The notes under the pieces are model-generated. The model was not told the origin of the DNA. It saw nothing but the letters and a program-made list of their open reading frames with translations, and searched no databases. Shown one piece after another: positions 46,807 through 57,279 of a stretch of 64,000 nucleotides of DNA (positions within the stretch are counted from its first letter, which is position 1; each line of letters opens with the position of its first letter). Position numbers and translations under genes: made by a program. Source of the stretch: Spinacia oleracea (Eukaryota; Streptophyta; Magnoliopsida; Caryophyllales; Amaranthaceae); NCBI RefSeq assembly GCF_020520425.1, contig NC_079491.1:45870027-45934026 (forward strand), given 5' to 3'.

Positions 46807-48003
46807 ATGGCCAACAATAATGACCTAGCTGCTGCTATTCGCCTCTTGGCGGAAAAACTAGCTCAGGAAAGAACTGAGCGCCTCGATTCTGCAGGGGACA
46901 TGTTTGAAAGGTTTGCGAAAGTTAAGCCACCATACTTCAAGGGGCAAGCAGACCCGACCTTCCTAGAAAACTGGATTAGGGAGTTTGAAAAACTATTTTG
47001 GGCGGTAAATTGTCCTGAAAATATGAAAGTAGGCCAAGCTGTCCTTTACCTAAAAGATGAGGCCGATCTATGGTGGAAAGAGAATGGAACTAGGCTAAGT
47101 GTTGTTGAAGGATTTAATTGGGACTCATTTGTCGTTGCGTTGAGGGAAAAGTTTTATCCTCCTTTCATAACAAAACGAAAAGCGCAGGAATTCATAAACC
47201 TGGGGATGGGGAGTATGACCATCGCTGAATATTATAGCAAATTTATAGCGCTGTCGGAGTTTGCACCTGAGGTTGTAGCCACAGAAGAGATAAAGGCTCA
47301 GAGGTTTGAGCAAGGGTTGACCGATGAGATCCAGTTAGGATTAGGTGGAGAAACCCTTACACCTTTAGATAATGTGTATGAGAGAACCGCTCATATTTAT
47401 GGTTTTCAGTCCATAAGGGACAAGAAAAATGTTGTTGGAAAGAAAAGAAAAGTGTTTAATGTCCGGGAAAACCAAGGGAATTTCAAAAAGAATATGAATG
47501 AGAATAGGAATGGGAATGGAAATGGAAATTATCGAGGAGGAAACAGTCAGGGGCACAACAATAGGAGTCAATCCGTGAGAATGTATCACTGCAAGAGGTG
47601 CAACAATAATCACCCTGGTAAGAATTGCAAAGGAGAATTAGTGACCTGCAACTATTGTCAGAAAAGGGGGCATAGGGAGTATGAGTGCTTCACTAAGCAC
47701 AGAAAGGAACAAAATAGTAATGGAGATGGGAACCAAGTGAGATTTAACCAGTCTGGAGGTCAAAATTCAAAGCCTGGAGGGGCACAAAACAATCAAGAGA
47801 ACTATAATAAACCTGCAAATGATAACAACAACCAGAATAAGGCTCCAGGAAAACCGTTCATGATGACTAGAAATGAAGCTGAACATTCTGCAGACGTAGT
47901 TCATGGTACTTTTTCTATTAACTCCGTGCTAGTTAAAACATTATTTGATTCGGGAGCAACCTATTCTTTCGTTTTGTCATATGTTATTAAGAGTCTGAAT
48001 TAG
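46807..48003 (+). CDS. gag: Gag and start of protease, Tekay-like element
   Basis: An uninterrupted frame of 398 residues. The gag core is at residues 38-200 (PPYFKGQADPTFLENWIREFE, then LKDEADLWW and FYPPFITKRKAQEF). Two zinc fingers follow: C262-C265-H269-C274 and C281-C284-H289-C294. An Asn/Gly/Gln-rich linker comes next, and then the protease start with DSG at residues 381-383 in LFDSGATYSFV. The frame then ends at TAG 48001-48003, close to the point where a working element would continue into pol. The product would package RNA but lacks a full protease. Its intactness contrasts with the decayed pol and suggests selection on gag or a recent mobilisation. Confidence 0.88.
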   Translation: MANNNDLAAAIRLLAEKLAQERTERLDSAGDMFERFAKVKPPYFKGQADPTFLENWIREFEKLFWAVNCPENMKVGQAVLYLKDEADLWWKENGTRLSVVEGFNWDSFVVALREKFYPPFITKRKAQEFINLGMGSMTIAEYYSKFIALSEFAPEVVATEEIKAQRFEQGLTDEIQLGLGGETLTPLDNVYERTAHIYGFQSIRDKKNVVGKKRKVFNVRENQGNFKKNMNENRNGNGNGNYRGGNSQGHNNRSQSVRMYHCKRCNNNHPGKNCKGELVTCNYCQKRGHREYECFTKHRKEQNSNGDGNQVRFNQSGGQNSKPGGAQNNQENYNKPANDNNNQNKAPGKPFMMTRNEAEHSADVVHGTFSINSVLVKTLFDSGATYSFVLSYVIKSLN

Positions 48004-49960
48004 TAGATTTTGAAATGATTGATTTACCTGTTAGTATACCTACTGGTGTAACCTTAAGGTGTACCAAGTTATTTAAGAACTTTCCTTTGAAGATAAAAGA
48101 TTGCGTTTCTGACTTGATAGAGTTTAATGGGAAACCTAGATGTAATTCTGGGAATGGATTGACCAAGTTTTTACAAGGCTAAGGTAGATTGTGAAATTCC
48201 GAAAGTAAGTTTAAGGAACCCTATGGGAAGGTTGACCTCATGTGAATGTTTTGAGAAGTCCAAGAACCTTTAAGTGATTTCTATAATGTAAGTGAGGAAA
48301 TTGATGAATAGAGAGTGTGAACTATTTTTCTGTATTGTGCTAGATGTGAGTAAAGAAGTTGGAGTGAAGATCGAGGATGTTCCCATGGTGAATGAATTCG
48401 TTGGTGTGTTTCCGAGTGAAATTGTGAGTACGTCACCAGCTAGAGCCCTTGAGTTCACAATAGAGTTGAATCCCGGACCGACACCTATACCCAGAGCACT
48501 TGATAGAATGACACCTCCTGGAATGAGTGAATTGAAGACATAGTTTCAAGAATTGTTCGATGAGGGGTATATTAGGCCTAATGCATCACCACGAAGAGCC
48601 CTGGTGTTGTTTATTAAGAAGAAAGATGAGAGTGTGAGATTGGGTATCGATTTTAGGGAGCTAAGCAATGCAACCATCAAGACCAAGCATCCTTTGCCTA
48701 GGATAGATGACATATTGGATCAATTGAATTGGACGAGTGTGTTCTCGAAGACTGATTTGCGTTTAAAGTACCACCAATTGAGAATAGCTGATAAGGGCCT
48801 AAGACCTCATTAGGATTCGTCATTGTCATTATGGGTTTAGAGTAACGTCTTTTGGGTTAACCAATGCACCTGCATTAATTATGGATTTGATGAATGAGAT
48901 TTTCTACGAATTCCGAATTTAGTTCGTTATGATGTTATTGATGATATCCCTATTTATGCATAGAATGAGAAAGAGCATGACAAACACTTGAGGATTACTT
49001 GGAGACGCCTAGGAAGAATCTAGTTTTATTAAATGAAGTATACAAAGCTTGAAGTCATATGTGTATAGTGACACCGACGGAAAAGTTAAGGACTAAATTA
49101 ATTGAGAACTATGTTACGTAAGGGATTAAATTTAAGAGAAGATTTGAGTGGTCCAGGATCGTTAGAATCATTGTTGTCTGGAAAAGATGAAAAGAAATAT
49201 ATGAATTGGTGCAAGAGCTAAGAGTTAAGCCCAAAAGTTATACATATCCATGAAAGGCATAATGAGGTTTGGTAAAAAGGAAAAGTTGACCAGAAGGAGT
49301 CTCTGTAGATCCTGCTAAGATTAGAGAGGTGAGTGAGTGACCTATTCCAAGAACGTGTATGTATCTAAAGTTTTCTAGGCCTAGATGACCATTATAGGAT
49401 GTTGTGAAAGACTTTTCGAAGAGAGAAAAACCATTGACCAACTTGTTGAAAAAGGAATCGAAATTCAAGTGAAGTGAGAAATGTGAGGAAGCTTTTTAGA
49501 TTTAGCTTTTGTCGCGTCAATTGAAACCTTATAAGGCTAATTACCAAACCCATGACCTAGAGTTAGCTGTTATGGTGTTATCTACGAATATTTGGAGACA
49601 TTACCTTTATAGGGCAACATGTAAGATCCTTATCGAGAACAAAAGTCTGAAATTTTGGCAATAAGGTCCAGTTGAATCTTGGGGACAACATTGAAAATGA
49701 GTATTTCTTTCCACACTGCAAACGATAGACAGACTAAGATTACTAACGGAATATATGTTGAGAACCTGTGTTATGGACTTTAAGGGTAATTGGGAAGGCC
49801 ACCTAGGTTCGATTGAATTTTCGTGCATCAATAGTTACCATGCAAGCATTACGATGTCACATGTTGAGGCATTGTATGGAAAGAATTGCAGAAGTCTTAC
49901 TTGTTGGAATGAGTTTAGTGAGAATATTGTATTGAGGACATAATTCGTTGAGGAAGAAAT
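48004..49960 (+). pseudogene. pol: Decayed Tekay-like pol
   Basis: Fragments in shifting frames are in the expected order but total only about 2 kb, roughly half of a normal pol. Protease remains are near 48010-48170. Reverse transcriptase covers 48350-48960 ([24 protein letters not shown], then [11 protein letters not shown]), and its catalytic motif is decayed to DVIDDIPIYA near 48930. RNase H remains include THDLELAVMVL near 49550. The integrase C-terminal core has NSYHASITM and EALYGKNCRS near 49830-49890. The zinc-binding and DDE parts of integrase are absent. It cannot supply enzymes. Confidence 0.85.
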
Positions 49961-50004
49961 ACCCAAAGTTATTCCCTGAGATGAGTTACGAGGGCGTAAC
50001 TCGT

Positions 50005-50215
50005 TTTCTTTAAGAGGGGTAGAATGCGATAGAAATTCGCGCTTTTTACCTATTTTTATAGTATTTTTATGCATTTTATGCTCATTTTTAGCAACTTATA
50101 CATGTTGATGCAAAATAAATAGATTCTTCGCATAAGAAAAGGTGTTCTTGAGTAACACAAACAACTTTAAGTTGGCAAAACAGTGCACATGAGTGGCACA
50201 ATTATTTCTCTAGTA
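50005..50215 (+). other. Second purine tract and possible LTR start of another subfamily
   Basis: TTTAAGAGGGGTAGAA at 50008-50023 is followed by TGCGATAGAAATTCGCGC. This is the arrangement of a Tekay-type purine tract and LTR start, but it lies 270 bp before the real one. Confidence 0.5.
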
Positions 50216-50283
50216 AGAATGAATTAAAGACTTTTGAAAAATGTGTGAATTCTCGTGTCAAGTTTCGGGACGAAACTTCTTTT

Positions 50284-50296
50284 AAGAGGGGTAGAT
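50284..50296 (+). promoter_or_regulatory. Tekay-like polypurine tract
   Basis: AAGAGGGGTAGAT directly precedes the 3' LTR. Confidence 0.75.
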
Positions 50297-52908
50297 TGTA
50301 ATCCCCCGTATATTTATAAAGTTTATTAATATAGTTTTACGTATAATTAATTATATTTAAATTACATTGGTGAATTTTAGTTTTAATGTATATTTATTTA
50401 TTCAAATGCATTTTAAATATTTTAAGAATTTATGAAATTAAAATAATTTTAGAATTTTACGTTGAAAAGAAATCGAATTGCGAAACCGATTGAATTTAGA
50501 AAACTATCCTTACCGATTTTAGATTGAAATCCTAAAACTAAATCCTAATTCTAAGCCCATTTGGTAAAGCCCAAAATATCAAACCCACAACTCTCCTCCA
50601 CTCTCCTCTCTTTCAATTTCACGTGAAAAACAAAACACCCAAACCCTCCTTCTTTTTGCAACTTCACGTGAACAAGAACCACAAACCCCTTGCTTCAGCC
50701 ACCAGCCCTCCTCCACCGTCGCACCACAGTACCTGGTTGCAGCTGTCAACCCGCCGTCGCTGCCCTGCCCAGCCGCCGGCCTTTCTTCGCTGCTCCCTTC
50801 TCCTTCGCGAGCACCATTGTTCCCTCTTCTCCCTCGTGCTTGTCTCACTCTCTCACGTCACTGCAGATGCATCGCCAGCCTCCGCGACCGCCGCACAACC
50901 ACCGTGCGTCCATCTGACGCCGTCCGACGTACTCCTCCTCCTGGTCCCGCTGCCGCGCCGCCCTGCCGCCGGCCATCACTCCTTCTTTTCTTATTTTGGT
51001 TAATTCTGAAACCCTTAAACTAATTTATGTTTTAATCATGTTTTATTAATATAATTCATGTTTTCCTTGAATTAAATTATAGTTTGTATGAGTTAATTAT
51101 GAATTCAGATTACATGTTTTGCATAATTAATAATTTAAATTTGAGATTATGTAATTGAAATGAAATTAGAATTTTAATTATTAAAGCATGGATTTTTAAG
51201 GTTTTTAGAGTTTTGAAACCATGGTAGGATGATTACAAGTTATTAAAGTTATTGTTTTTATGATTTCAAACATGTTAATTATGTTTTGGAGTAGTTTGAA
51301 ATTAGTTATATTGCTGGAAATTTAAAGTATGATGCTTTGAAGAGTTTTCAACGAATCTCAATAATTAATATAACAATTACGATGCTAGGAAATCAAATAT
51401 TCAAGTTTCGATATTGGGAAATGTTATAATTATGTTTAGGAAGGGTTTGAAGCTCCCTAATGTTGCTGAAAATTCAATATGAATTGATATGAGTCTATAT
51501 TGGTTGTTGTTAGGTGGAGAATTCTCTTTAGGCGACTTTTAAAAGTGTTAAAGTGACGTATCAGTTTGTTTACACAAGGTACGTACATACCTGTGTGCTT
51601 GGAATGTGTGCTAATTGTTGAAACCATGTTGAATTATTGATGAACTTGGTTATGTTGATGTTGTTGATGAACTTAGTCAGGTTGAAATTGCATGTTTGAT
51701 ACTGTTGGATGAACATATTAAACCTTTATTGCATTTTGAGGATTATAACATGTTAGTATGAAAGATTGATGCAAACATGTTTGATTGGGAACACTAGATT
51801 ATTTAGTATATAATTCAGATCAGTTAATTGTTGTTCCTTTTTTAGCTTTTCACTACTTTATGAGGGCGGAGGACCTTATTTAGTAAGTTGAAACCTTATA
51901 CCCATATTCAGGGGTTGATCAGTATTAAAGAAAAGATTGGAGTTAATTGGAATGAGTCTTGTTTGATGCCTTTGTGGTCACTTACTCAATTCTAAGATAA
52001 AAACAGTTATAAATAAATGTGAGTTGCATGCCTTATGTGATTGTTGAGTCATAACAGGGTGTCAATTTGTAAATCATGTAAAGTGAAACTGAGTAGCAAT
52101 AGCTTTAGACTGTGCACGTCTAAAGTGACGGACAAACAGGAGTTGGGGTTCATGGTGGTAGCCCATGGCCTTTCATTCGGACCGGATTGATCACCGCGTC
52201 CTATTTTCAGTCAAACGTTCCTCGATATCGCAGGTCACTGAGGTTACGGAGTCGCGCCCGTACCTCGCCTAGCTAGAAAACTCGGTCCATTGCCTATTTC
52301 AATTAAAATAATATTATTGTTATCAAAGTCTAGTCCAGTCTAGCTTAGCCTAGTCAAGTGTGGTATTCAAATTAATATGTGTCGTTTGCCTTTACTTATA
52401 TTTCTTCAGCATCATGTTATGATTGTTCGTTTAATAGAATCATGTTAGGATTATTATTGATTTAGTATGTGGTACTCAGCTTTGCTGATTACGTGCTTTT
52501 GCTTGTGCATGTTGATCATGGCTATGCCTTATTGATCCTGTGATGACCCAATCTTTGGTGAGCAGTCTCTAAGGATCAATAAGCATTGTCCATCTACAGG
52601 TTTGAAGATGATGCATCATTGGGATCGGGATTAGAGAGCTTGTAGTTATATTTGTTTTATTAAGTGATTTGGGTTGTTAACTTATATTTGAAAGTTGTCG
52701 TACTATTCGTATTTCTTTATTTCCGTTAATTGGTTTTGGACTTAGTATGTAATCGATTATTTATGAACCTAAAAGTTAGTTTTATGTTTTCCGCTGCAAA
52801 ATTCTGAATAAGCCGTACGTTTTCACACGGGCGATAATGCCTTGATAATTCTCTACGTTTTATATTAAAAGATTATTTTAGAAAAGAGAGAATTGTCGGG
52901 GTGTTACA
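50297..52908 (+). repeat. Tekay-like 3' LTR (2612 bp)
   Basis: Pair of 42774-45385 with the same length. The translated frames in both are identical. Confidence 0.93.
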
Positions 52909-53956
52909 CCCCTCTTGACTTCCCAAACGACCTCCGTCACGGCTGAACGATCTCTCCACGACAGAACAACCCAGAAACCTCAAACACTTATCGTGAGTCA
53001 GAGTTCAGACCAGCTAACGACGTATCAACAACTGCAAGACAAAGCCAAGTAAGACAACGTTCAGTAAAACATCATAAATCAAAAGTACAGAAACATAAAG
53101 TACCTTCCGTCGTCCACCCTTCCACTAAGAAGTTTCCTACTTCTCCTAGAGACGCCTTATTCACATAAACAAAACGACTTTGCCAACCCCTATCATTTAC
53201 AGCTAACCCGACACACAAATTCTTCTTCTTTTTCTTCGTCACCAAAGTATACCGACAACACTCCTTCAAGGATAAATCATAAACATGCATCAGATCAGCC
53301 AAGTCAAACGGTGTTCGACAACCCGAAGTAACCCTATGCACTACAGTAAAAATACGCCAGATCTGGGGCATCAATTGGCCAGGGCTTAAATTGAACACCT
53401 CAACAAAAGATCTAGCCAAGGGTGTAAAAGGAAACAAAAACCCCAGAATAAAAGGGTACTCATACATGACCACATAACCCTCCGGGCAATCCTTGGCCTC
53501 ATCCTCTTGACCAGGAATCCTCACTTCAGCCGACGGCGGCAGACCGGCGAGAGTTATAAAAGCCGCTGGATCCTCAACAGTAGAGTAGAACGGGTTGAGT
53601 GACTTGGCCCGACTAACCCCAACATCTTCCTTATCCTTAACCACGGTCGGCCTAGTTTTTGCCATCGCTCTACTAAAATCTACAAGAAAATCGAAGGAAA
53701 TGATCGAAATTTTACCTGGGTATGGCTAAATCGAAGCAACGAAAGCAATTCCTCCCTTCCTTTTCTCTCTCTTGTTTTCAGATCTGGAAACTTCCTTCGA
53801 AAAATTCTAAGACACTTTATTTCATGTCGCGAAAAATTGGCATTTATTACTTCGAGAATCGGAACGGTTCCGTCCCACGAACTGGACGGTTGTAGACGGT
53901 TTACTTTTTGAATTTTGAATTGTTTCTTTTGCTTTGCATGCACTCCGCAAACTCAC

Positions 53957-53970
53957 AATTGGGGGCAAAC
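53957..53970 (+). promoter_or_regulatory. G-family polypurine tract
   Basis: AATTGGGGGCAAAC directly precedes the 3' LTR and resembles the P-family tract. Confidence 0.75.
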
Positions 53971-54643
53971 TGTTATCCCACTTTATTGGACTAACGACAT
54001 AACTGCTTTGACGTCTGATATTGTCGTGCCATCCAGGTATCATCGTGTCGCAGGTGGCGTCGTGTCAAGTGAGCCTGTCGAGCGAAGCGACAGGCGACAA
54101 AGCCTGGGCGACGTAAGACCAGCGACAAGGCTCTGGCGACAAAGAGGAGATAGGTCAAGTTCCAAGCCCAGAAGCCCAACATGGGCCACGCCGTCATAAG
54201 ATGGGAAGAGGTCCAAGCTTTGACCGAAGATTAGGGAGTTTGTTGAAGACGTGAGCAACGGCCAAGGAGGAATCCCTATCTTCCAGGGATCTTCCCAACC
54301 AATAGAACCGTTAGCATTTGGCATATAAAAGCATAAAGAACGGCGTGATGAAGGGACATTCACTCAAGCACTTAAACTCTTAAGCTATCAACTGTCTTTA
54401 GCGTTCATCATTGTACTTTAGATCTTCGATATCAATTCTCAGAAAAGAAGAGCATAAACAATCATATAGAATACTTAGTGGATTGATAGCCTCATAGCTA
54501 TCCGCGGTTTTTTACCTTATTCCTGGGTTTTCCGCGTCAACACTTCTCGGTGTCGTGTCTCCTTTATTTGTGTTATTAATTCTTTGCTTAGTTAGTGTCG
54601 ATCCTAGCCGAAAGTCGTCTCCATACGAATTTTGGCATAAACA
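53971..54643 (+). repeat. G-family 3' LTR (673 bp)
   Basis: Pair of 38992-39664. The target duplication ACACC follows. Confidence 0.93.
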
Positions 54644-54757
54644 ACACCTAACTCCATCACGCAACAACCAGAGTATCAATTCGAACCACCATACAACACC
54701 AAAACGCATCTCAATCGCCAATTACAGAGGAAAAACAGAGATAAAAACAGAGGATTT

Positions 54758-54898
54758 GGGTTCGACCGAACCCGTAACGGAGTTCGACCGAACCCAAAAT
54801 TTAGAGTTCGTGCAAAGGTCGGGTCCGACCGAACCTTCCATGAGTTCGCCCAAATCACAATTCGGTCCGACCGAACACCTAATTAATTCGACCGAACC
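54758..54898. repeat. Cluster of GGTTCGACCGAACC inverted repeats in solo LTR
   Basis: Five units in 140 bp: 54758-54773, 54781-54795, 54821-54835, 54861-54876 (TTCGGTCCGACCGAA) and 54886-54898. The arms are up to 7 bp with a 1-2 bp centre. Confidence 0.8.
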
Positions 54899-55468
54899 TG
54901 TTTCATCGCTCAAATTGGTACGGAATTAATGATTTCACGTGAAGGTGGTGGTGCTAAGCCGTTCAATTTGCCGCCGTACACTGTTCGAATTCGAGGGCTA
55001 GGAGCCCTAGGATTGGATTGATAATGAACAGAAATTTGAGCCCTTGAATTGAATTGGATGATAGATGATGGACCGTTGATGATGGATAGATGATGAGGGG
55101 TGGACGGTGATGATGATGGCTGATGAGATGATGATGATGAATGGTGTAAAAGGGGTACACCGAGAAGAAGACGAATTGAAGAAAGGGGATCAAAACCCCA
55201 TTAATTGGGAGGAACGACGAAGGAAGGAATGACGAAGAGATGGGGTCTGATTGTATTTGAAATGGAGGGGACTCTAATTCCTTTTCCTTTTCCTTTTTTT
55301 GGAATCTGATGTCCTATTTTAACTTTTCTTCTTCTTTTAGTCTTCTCTCTTTTGTCCCCTTTTCCTTTTTCTTTTTATTTTTTTTCTTAATTCTTCTTTT
55401 AATGATTTTCAGATTTTTCTTTGTTTTACTTTTTGTTTTTTTTTATTTCCCTTTTTTTTAGGCTTTAG

Positions 55469-55476
55469 TATAAATA
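55469..55476 (+). promoter_or_regulatory. Solo LTR TATA box
   Basis: TATAAATA follows the long pyrimidine-rich tract. Confidence 0.5.
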
Positions 55477-57217
55477 CCAATTTTAGGTCATGACATAGAA
55501 CCATGTACATAATTAGTTTTAGTTTCTAATTTTCTAGGGTTTGTAGTTAGTTTTTGGAGAGAGAAAGTGAGAGAAACATGGGTTGAAATGGATTTTGAAG
55601 AATCAAAGATGGGGGAACTTGATGATTTTGAGATTTCTATCATTTAATCAATGAGATTTTCTTTACTCTTCTCTCTTCATTTATTGTCTTATTTATTGTT
55701 TTATATGTTTCTTTGATTTGATTAGTTTCATGTTTAGTTTTATAATTTAATCTTTAAATTAGTTGTTGTTTTGCTTAGTATCATGTTATTAGTTGTTAAA
55801 GTCTTTAAATTTAGTGTTTTTATGTTGATTGAGTAGTGTATTGGTTAGGGTTTGGGTGAAAACCTAACAATGATTGATTTGGGTAAATGAGTTTGAATTT
55901 GGTGATGTTGCATGATTAAATTATTGTTTGTTTGAGCATACTCAAACTTTGTTGTATGCGAATTAGCTACTTGTGTATGACTTAGATTTTGGGGTAGTTG
56001 ACTTTAGGAAAATCGAGGGATCGTGACCTAAGTTGACTATTGTTTAGTTTGTGCTTAACCGTGACCTAAGGGTAGTTGTGTGTAGGACGGGAGTTCGCAT
56101 TTGACTATTCTAAGAATTGATCCAAGGCGGGAGTCATTTGGGGATCTATTTCTAACCAACGTCTCATTCATGCTTTGCTTGTGCATCATCGTTCTTAATT
56201 GTTGCTCATATACTCGTTTCATTATTGTTGGTGTTTTATCTCATTCCTTGACCATGTTTGTCCTTTGGTAGTTAGTTTAGTTGATTTAGTTTTAGTTGAC
56301 TTTTCCAACCCTATTCCGACCTAGCTTGTTGTTCGATTATCATAAATTAGCGCACCTTAGTCCTTGTGGATTTCGACCCTTACTTGCCTCTTTACTTGTG
56401 TTTAGTGGTTAGTTTAGGTTATTTGTTTGATTAGGAGAGACTACTAACGACCTAGTTTTCCCCTCGATCAACGGCCATAGGTTCCCTTGTGATCCTTGGT
56501 GTGGGGATCGCTCAACGTACACCCGCAGGGCAGAGATTGAGAGTTCGGGGGATTGTAACTACCGAGAGGAGTGCTCATCGATAACTCTAGAGGCAGGTTA
56601 TCCTTACTAGCTCAGCATAAATAATTGAAGGGACATGCGTTTAAACTATTAAACTATTCTGAATTGATTTTAGCAATATGCAACACATAACACTAAATCG
56701 ATCGTGATTATCTTATTTAGATTGATTTAAGGTACCTAGCATGATAATTCAATTGTCCAAGGTATTATCTTATTAGGCGTGATAGATCAATCAAGTTAAT
56801 AGTTTGAAAATTTTATAAAAGGGTGATGAAAGCGATTAAATCATATGAGGGACACATTACAACGCACCCTTGAGAGGTGCGTCACGGTTCTCAGAAAACT
56901 AACCACTTGGCTTTGCTATTTCTCCTTTTATTTAACGAATCTCGGGTTTCTGAGCAGTGTTCCAGTACTTAGGCTTAAATCATCATCTACAAGGGGCAGG
57001 ACGCGCTCTGTTCGACTTTTGGGTCGATTGCGACAGAACGCCGGATCAATTTCGCAGCGTGAGGCTAGGCTTAAGGCTAGAGTCAATACTCACGTTATGG
57101 AATTGTGTGTTCTGTTCACGTCGGTTTTTAGGCTATATTTATAGGGAAAGAGTTTGTGGAAAGATAGATCTTTAGAATACGAATCCAAAAAGAATTCGGA
57201 GACGACACGGCCCCAGG

Positions 57218-57279
57218 TATTTTCAGCGCCCATGGCTGGGCGCCGAAGATTTCGGCGCCCAGACCCAGGCGTTGAAAAT
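57218..57279. repeat. Palindromic module 12 (solo LTR B)
   Basis: The pair has CGCCCATGGCTGGGCGCC and a diverged GCGCCCAGACCCAGGCG unit. The TATA box at 57136-57143 lies 75 bp downstream in LTR orientation. Confidence 0.8.

Larger units (their letters stand above)
42774..52908 (+). mobile_element. Tekay-like (chromovirus) Ty3/gypsy element, pol decayed
   Basis: It has two 2612-bp LTRs with no difference seen by eye, target duplication CCCCT at 42769-42773 and 52909-52913, a degenerate primer site, an intact gag and a shortened, mutated pol. It lies inside the G-family antisense gene. It is assigned to Tekay because of the TGTAATCCCC LTR start, the paired gag zinc fingers and the AAGAGGGGTAGA purine tract. 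A chromodomain was not seen. Confidence 0.9.
41278..53665 (-). pseudogene. Antisense multi-exon gene with gypsy-transposon (Transposase_28-like) domain, split by insertion
   Basis: Transcription would run from right to left. The first exon (53665 to 53104) starts ATGGCAAAAAC and encodes the domain: the YPFILGFLFPFTPL and LSPGQLMPQIWRIF segments and GWQSRFVYV resemble Pfam Transposase_28, a putative gypsy-type transposon domain. It ends at a GAAG/GTACTT donor. The next part near 52914-53030 has stops in all frames and is uncertain. It continues across the Tekay insertion into 42768-42621, which is acidic and then Arg-rich. Later introns are 42541-42620 (phase 1) and 41989-42073 (phase 0, GTAAGT donor, TTTACAG acceptor). 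The last exon (41988-41278) begins with a long coiled coil and ends acidic. The function is unknown. The Tekay insertion destroys it. Confidence 0.72.
38992..54643 (+). mobile_element. G-family non-autonomous gag-only LTR element with antisense gene
   Basis: Two 673-bp LTRs, apparently identical, bound gag in sense and a multi-exon gene in antisense. The target duplication ACACC is at 38987-38991 and 54644-54648. There is a primer site at 39668 and a polypurine tract at 53957. With the Tekay-like insertion (42774-52908) set aside, the element is about 5.5 kb and has no pol. It matches the TR-GAG class of elements that carry gag only. The gag zinc finger and purine tract place it near the Tat lineage. 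Confidence 0.9.
38454..56470 (+). repeat. Athila/Tat-like solo LTR, split by nested insertion
   Basis: It begins TGATGAGTGACATT at 38454 and ends CCCCTCGATCA at 56470, with target duplication ACGGC at 38449-38453 and 56471-56475. Without the inner nest it is about 2360 bp. The last 150 bp (CCTTGTGGATTTCGACCC and following) resemble the end of the Athila LTR. No primer site follows, which fits a solo LTR. It includes an inverted-repeat cluster (54758-54898), GATGAT-rich sequence (55040-55140), a pyrimidine-rich tract (55260-55450) and a TATA box (55469-55476). Confidence 0.85.

Noticed and set aside
54555..54929. 124-residue plus-strand frame
   Set aside because: It crosses the right edge of the G-family LTR and runs through the GGTTCGACCGAACC cluster.
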